A DNA stretch of 64,000 nt from Listeria booriae. GTDB lineage: Bacteria; Bacillota; Bacilli; Lactobacillales; Listeriaceae. The position numbers and the translations under genes were made by a program. The notes under the pieces were generated by a model. The model had not been told where the DNA came from and made no database searches. It saw only the letters and a program-made list of their open reading frames with translations. Shown in pieces: positions 60,014 to 64,000 of this stretch (its first letter is position 1; every line of letters begins with the position of its first letter). The stretch is taken from positions 124,001 through 188,000 of the forward strand of contig NZ_JNFA01000011.1 in NCBI RefSeq assembly GCF_000766865.1. The letters are read 5' to 3'.

Positions 60014-61945
60014 TTATAAAACCAGAAGTTCGCGCATGAATAGAAAAACATTGTATTCTATACGTATTTTAATATCTATGATCTGGCCTTGCGCCACGGT
60101 TCTTGGGAAGCCCCAATACCAATACTCGCCTGGTTGATACGTATTTTCACCAGTCACAGGTTGCGTGAAATCAATTTGGGGGATACTTGGTTGTTTGGCT
60201 ATCGCGTAGGCATGTCCATCCACCTCGTATTGAATGGATGCAGGGATTCGAATAGACGCATTTCGGTCTTGCAGAAAAGACATTCCAATCGCTTGGATGG
60301 GGCAATTCTTTCCTAAGTCTAAACGAAGATGGGCGAATCCTTCGGTGTCTGTGTATATTTGTTCCTGAACGGTATAATCTTCTCGTTTTTCAGTCCAAGA
60401 CACATAGGGGCGATGCTCTGTTAAACGCGTGGCCAGCACCGTATTCCCTTCGTATGCAAAGCCTTCAGATTGATCCGCAAAAGTGAATGTTTGGACAGGC
60501 AAACCGGTAGACAGAGCTTCGGCATTCACCTTCGATATTTTTTTCGTGAAATCAGCAATGCCGTCCGCAATTGTGGCTGGTAGTGATAGCGCGCACGTGT
60601 ATGGAAAACTTCGATTGCCGTAAGCATCAAATGCCATTAACTCATAACTGACGCTTGCATGTGGTAGCACTTGGTTATCCGTGAAGGTAAACGCTATTTG
60701 TTCTATTTTTGCATTCATTTCTTTAATTTTGATGCGTTTGCCGTTCCATGTGCGATAAAGAACGTATCCTGTTTCCTCTCCAACGCGTGTGATGTGAAAG
60801 ACCACATTGTTCTGATTCTGGATAGCATGTGTTACTTCGGGAGTTTTCACTTGTTTCGTTGGGATATAGCCGAGGCGTTGGCTTTCTGTATATGCCTGGT
60901 AATATGCCTCATTATTCGCTTGTCCTGCAAGGAAATCTTCGCTCATCGGCATTAAACTGTGCGCACTAAATGAGATATGGCGTTGCACGTAAGGTTCCGC
61001 TGCTTGCATATTTTTCTTTAGCCGCGTTATATCCATCGTATTGGAACCGGACATACTATACGATTCTGGATTATTCCATAGCTCCACCGTGGCAGAGCGA
61101 CCTTGTAATTTTCTATCTGCGTTACTCGTTGTTATCATATCCGCCATTGAACGATACCACGCGCTTAGTTGGTCAGCCGAGGCACTCTCCCATCCTGCAC
61201 CATCTTGCGGCATCAGCGTATCTAGCTCCGTCCGGAAGAACACATTCTGCCACATTGTATTCCATTGAGATAGGTCATTTTCGGACGGCTGCTTCAAGTT
61301 TGTATATAGTAACGGACTGGTGACAATGCGCCCTTCTGGTAGCAAATTCCGTAAGTGTGTAGTTACTGGTTGTAAGTAATATTCAATCCAGCGATCAAGG
61401 GCTTTTCCTTCATACAAATTCGCGTTATCTACTTCAAAAGGGAGGTAGAAACCTTTTATCTGTGCGCCGTAAGCTGATTCGTAAAGTTGCATCATTTCGT
61501 CTGCAATTTGAATCGAAAATGTTGCGCTATCTTTTAAAAATGCTTGGTTTTCGTTGGAATCGAAATGATTGTACAGAGCTTGAAACCATGTCGTTTCGCT
61601 TAGTTGTAGTGGTAAGTAGACATCCAGGTTATTGTCTTTGGCACTTTGCAGCGCGTAACCTAATTGCGCTCGTTCAGAAGTTGATGCTGTGTCTGTGGCT
61701 TGAAAACGTTTTGTTGGGTAATAGAATATTTGGTGGTGCGTATCTATATAAGTGACGGCAATCTGCGGGATAAGGACTGTCATGTTTGCTTTGGCAAGAT
61801 TGTTCGAGATGCTCTGATATTGCGCTTGTCCCCATACGTGTCGTTGTTTCCGCTTTGCTTCTTCTGGTGAAGCAACCAAATCATTTCGGATAAACATTCC
61901 AGATATGTGTGGTAAAGACGGTTCGTGACCTTGGATATTTTGCAT
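60014..61945 (-). CDS. DUF4434-type glycoside-hydrolase-like protein
   Basis: A 643-aa protein without signal peptide. The first about 310 residues look like a TIM barrel of the DUF4434 type: SGMFIRNDLV start, an Ala/Gln-rich helix QYQSISNNLAKANMTVLIPQ, LPFEVDNANLY (candidate acidic residues), SPLLYTNL, LMPQDGAGW, WNNPESY. A fibronectin-like region (about 370-460) and a C-terminal discoidin-like beta sandwich (about 490-643) follow. Likely acts on a carbohydrate, but no activity can be named. Stand-alone gene with AGGAGG site. Cytosolic location is odd for such a build. Confidence 0.7.
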   Translation of the reverse strand: MQNIQGHEPSLPHISGMFIRNDLVASPEEAKRKQRHVWGQAQYQSISNNLAKANMTVLIPQIAVTYIDTHHQIFYYPTKRFQATDTASTSERAQLGYALQSAKDNNLDVYLPLQLSETTWFQALYNHFDSNENQAFLKDSATFSIQIADEMMQLYESAYGAQIKGFYLPFEVDNANLYEGKALDRWIEYYLQPVTTHLRNLLPEGRIVTSPLLYTNLKQPSENDLSQWNTMWQNVFFRTELDTLMPQDGAGWESASADQLSAWYRSMADMITTSNADRKLQGRSATVELWNNPESYSMSGSNTMDITRLKKNMQAAEPYVQRHISFSAHSLMPMSEDFLAGQANNEAYYQAYTESQRLGYIPTKQVKTPEVTHAIQNQNNVVFHITRVGEETGYVLYRTWNGKRIKIKEMNAKIEQIAFTFTDNQVLPHASVSYELMAFDAYGNRSFPYTCALSLPATIADGIADFTKKISKVNAEALSTGLPVQTFTFADQSEGFAYEGNTVLATRLTEHRPYVSWTEKREDYTVQEQIYTDTEGFAHLRLDLGKNCPIQAIGMSFLQDRNASIRIPASIQYEVDGHAYAIAKQPSIPQIDFTQPVTGENTYQPGEYWYWGFPRTVAQGQIIDIKIRIEYNVFLFMRELLVL

Positions 61946-62088
61946 CAGTATCCCTCCTATTTAACACTAATAATAGCATAAACCTGTGTTTGATTGTGAT
62001 TTTTGATTGCTTCTTTTGGATTGGGGGGAGGTTTTAGCTTTTTGTAGGGTGGTAAAGAGAAGGATGGCAAAGCTTGAGGAGGTTACAT

Positions 62089-62238
62089 ATGTCAGGAATT
62101 CTTTGGACCATTATTGTAGTTCTATTTGTGATATGGATGATTGGCTTAATTCTGCGGATTGGTGGGAAGCTGATACATTTATTGTTGGTTTTGGCTTTGG
62201 TGTTGTTGGTGTGGAATTTGATTACTGGGAATGGGTGA
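62089..62238 (+). CDS. DUF5670 (lmo0937 family) membrane miniprotein
   Basis: A 49-aa protein (MSGILWTIIVVLFVIWMIGL start) with two hydrophobic helices around a RIGGKLIH turn, the exact build of the lmo0937/DUF5670 family common in Listeria and Bacillus. GAGGAGG lies 6-8 nt before the ATG. A longer overlapping frame from 62007 is its shadow. Followed by a good terminator. Confidence 0.9.
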   Translation: MSGILWTIIVVLFVIWMIGLILRIGGKLIHLLLVLALVLLVWNLITGNG

Positions 62239-62242
62239 TGGG

Positions 62243-62288
62243 AAGGGCCGTTTGTCTTTGAGTTGAAGATGAACGGCTCTTTTTATTT
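62243..62288 (+). terminator. Terminator after DUF5670 gene
   Basis: GGGCCGTT pairs with AACGGCTC around a long loop, followed by TTTTTATTTT. Confidence 0.85.
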
Positions 62289-62425
62289 TGCTTTTTGATA
62301 GCTATCCAAAACAATTAAACCTTCCTTCTCTCTATAAATATAGGTTAAATATCCCAAAAGACTCTTCTACTTAAATCTTAAAGTCAATAGATTAAAAATA
62401 CAGCTCCTAATAAAATACTGTAGAA

Positions 62426-63251
62426 TTAACTATCACTCATTACTTTAAAATTATCTTTGTACTCTGGTAAAACAGCTTCAAGCAATGCCTCACCTAATTG
62501 GGTAACCACAACACGAGCATTAATTGTATACGGTTCTTTAAATACATAGTGGTGAGTTTCATATTTCTCGAAAATTGGAAGCTCACTAACAGCAGCTTTG
62601 TATATCGTAGACATTTTAAATTTCGCAATTAAGCCTTCATTTATAGCAATCATTGCTTTATCAGATTCAATCCTTATCAAACCCAGTCTCTCTAAATTAG
62701 AAATAGACAAATTATATATATTTGTAAACACATCCTGATTGCTTATATAGAATATCCTCTTCTAAGATCATGGTAACCCTCTCGTTACTATCCTCAGCAA
62801 TAGAACGTATGTGCACAAGAGCCATGGCCCTTTCTTCATTTAAATTTTTTAAGAGCTCCGCATCTTTCGATGATAAGTTCTCAAGAATAGAAGAAAAACA
62901 GGGCTAGATATCTGCATTACTTCGATTATCAACCGTCTGAGCTAAAAGACTAGCAAAAAAATCTTGTAAAAGATTATTTTCCAATTGATACTTAGAATCT
63001 TCAATAGCTTTAAGGACTAAGCCAATTCTTTCAGAACTTCTATTTTCTTCTGGAATTAATTCATACCGTGCTTTGATTTTCTCACGATAGGCTTCAATAT
63101 TAGCCGCGTTTAGGATGCTTAGTTTGACAAACGGCTTGAGAACAGCTCCAACTACACCTCCAATTGCTTCATCTAAGGATTTCGCAAATGGATTTAACAA
63201 AATTCCCTTTGTAGATTTAGGTAATAGTTCTACATTTAATACTTTTTTCAT
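62426..63251 (-). pseudogene. Broken Abi-alpha (DUF4393) abortive-infection gene
   Basis: The first part (63251-62905, 115 codons) has the DUF4393 start: LDEAIGGVVGAVLKPFVKLS, LNAANIEAYREKIKARYELI, IPEENRSSERIG, LLQDFFASLLAQTVDNRS. A TAG (62902-62904) interrupts it in frame. The same frame continues as PCFSSILENLSSKDAELLKN and on to about 62750, then a frameshift leads into the frame of the last 101 codons (SISNLERLGLIRI to 62426). Joined, they make one protein of about 275 aa, the family's size. It therefore looks like one gene killed by a stop and a frameshift. Abi-alpha proteins are linked to phage defence. Confidence 0.75.
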
Positions 63252-63578
63252 CTGTCACTCAAATCCCTCATTTCTAAAGTTACTCCCTTGGTTCACTAGC
63301 ACCCTATATTTTTATTCACATTTGTGTAAATACAAAGTTTCATTCAAATATTACAACTTGAAAAACTCTAACTAATACTCGCGTAATAGATTGCGCCTTT
63401 TATTGATTCTGTTATAATAAGGGTATATCATCCAATTCTATTAATTAAAACTATTCTTCAATTATATCATGATTAGCCTATAATGTAATCGCTTTCTTTA
63501 AGTCGATGTAAAGAATGCTTTAATTGATTTAGTAAGGTTGATAAATAAAAATTACTTAACTATAAAAGGAGGTATATA
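63252..63578. promoter_or_regulatory. Divergent intergenic region with + strand promoter
   Basis: AT-rich gap between the DUF4393 pseudogene and the last gene. TTGCGC (63391-63396), 16 nt, TATAAT (63413-63418) is a fair + strand promoter. No other feature seen. Confidence 0.45.
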
Positions 63579-64000
63579 ATGGCCCGAATTAACGATGCCT
63601 TTGTTACTGGAATAGGAAAGATGACATTAGAAGAAATAGCACTGCATGAAGATTTCAATCTAATAAAAAACCGTTTGATTTGCTCTACAAAAAACTGCGA
63701 TTCAAGACTAACTTTCGCTTCTAGAAAAGAATTGAATTACTTAAGGACTTATAGGGGGGATAACCATTCTGAAGACTGTATTTTAAATTTTGATAGAGAA
63801 GAGTTAAAGCGAAAAGGCGAGAAAATAGCAGAGATTGAGGGTGGGCTGACTCGCGCTAAATTAAAAAGCAGAAATAAAGATTTTTTCAAAAAACTATACA
63901 TCCCTACTAGGGCAACTGATACTACGAAGGGTAAGAATGCGAATCAAATTAAGAGTGATTCAAAAAATCCAAGAAATTACATTGATGCAAAATTAAATAC
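63579..64000 (+). CDS. Unrecognised protein, N-terminal part (cut by window end)
   Basis: Starts at ATG 63579 with AAAGGAGG 7 nt upstream and stays open for 140 codons to the window edge. The product (MARINDAFVTGIGKMTLEEI start) has a possible zinc site: C-x4-C (CSTKNC, about 35-40) and H-x3-C (HSEDC, about 63-67). A very basic stretch follows (EELKRKGEKI, KLKSRNKDFFKKLY). This suggests a nucleic-acid-binding N terminus, but I recognise no family. The position after a dead Abi gene hints at an accessory or defence region. Confidence 0.75.
   Translation, partial: MARINDAFVTGIGKMTLEEIALHEDFNLIKNRLICSTKNCDSRLTFASRKELNYLRTYRGDNHSEDCILNFDREELKRKGEKIAEIEGGLTRAKLKSRNKDFFKKLYIPTRATDTTKGKNANQIKSDSKNPRNYIDAKLN

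Noticed and set aside
62007..62261. 84-aa Trp/Phe-rich frame
   Set aside because: Overlaps the lmo0937-family miniprotein in another frame, which has the ribosome site and family match.

Overview
The window looks like a chromosomal segment of a Listeria-type Firmicute (family Listeriaceae), more likely one of the environmental species than L. monocytogenes. The signs are a Ctc/L25 gene beside ldh, an internalin-style LRR protein, LPXTG, WxL and Cry1Ac-D-VI/Ig-repeat surface proteins, four PrfA-like Crp/Fnr regulators, a sigma-54 mannose PTS followed by a DUF956 gene, and an lmo0937-family miniprotein. Species assignment is inference. No tRNA, rRNA, CRISPR array or recognisable transposase was seen.

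Layout. 1-3.6 kb: small unrecognised genes, a secreted peptide with its own promoter, and a two-gene ABC exporter (a possible peptide export/immunity set). 3.8-4.9 kb: rlmH, a CxxH/CxxC zinc protein and a dense DnaA-box cluster. 4.9-25.9 kb: an exopolysaccharide/surface island. Its core (6.8-24.0 kb, + strand) runs from a repeat-rich secreted protein, through a lipoprotein, priming sugar transferase, glycosyltransferases, Wzy, Wzz/tyrosine kinase, UDP-sugar dehydrogenase, Wzx, CDP-glycerol enzymes and an O-acyltransferase, to an internalin fused to an SGNH esterase. The core is bracketed by two divergent pairs of Crp/Fnr regulators in mirror-image order, and a 19-nt sequence is shared by the promoter regions of the two inner regulators.

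25.9-37.4 kb is mostly conserved housekeeping: ctc, ldh, YbjQ, an MMPL exporter with its TetR repressor, aldo/keto reductase, DUF4003, DUF5713, an amino-acid permease, DUF6440 and rpsF-ssb-rpsR. 37.7-42.5 kb: three WxL surface proteins (one giant with a pectate-lyase-like region) without the usual DUF916 partner, interrupted by a long inverted-repeat element. 42.6-46.5 kb: DUF2200, DUF956 and the mannose PTS with a sigma-54 promoter and phased upstream repeats. 46.6-48.5 kb: a small membrane protein and an orphan pyruvyltransferase-family protein. 48.6-56 kb: a xylose/xyloside regulon (xylB, xylA, xylR, GH43 xylosidase, GPH transporter) with two XylR-type operators and cre sites. 56.2-62.3 kb: an LPTTG SpaA-repeat adhesin, a decayed alcohol dehydrogenase scrap, an SDR with a perfect cre, a DUF4434 protein and a DUF5670 miniprotein. 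62.4-64 kb: a broken abortive-infection (Abi-alpha/DUF4393) gene and the start of an unrecognised gene cut by the window end.

The most unusual system is the island at 4.9-25.9 kb: a glycerol-phosphate/uronate-type polymer pathway packaged with an acyltransferase, an LRR-Ig-SGNH esterase and a repeat protein sharing the esterase's Ig module, all inside mirrored PrfA-like regulator pairs next to ctc/ldh. In L. monocytogenes the PrfA virulence cluster also lies beside ldh.
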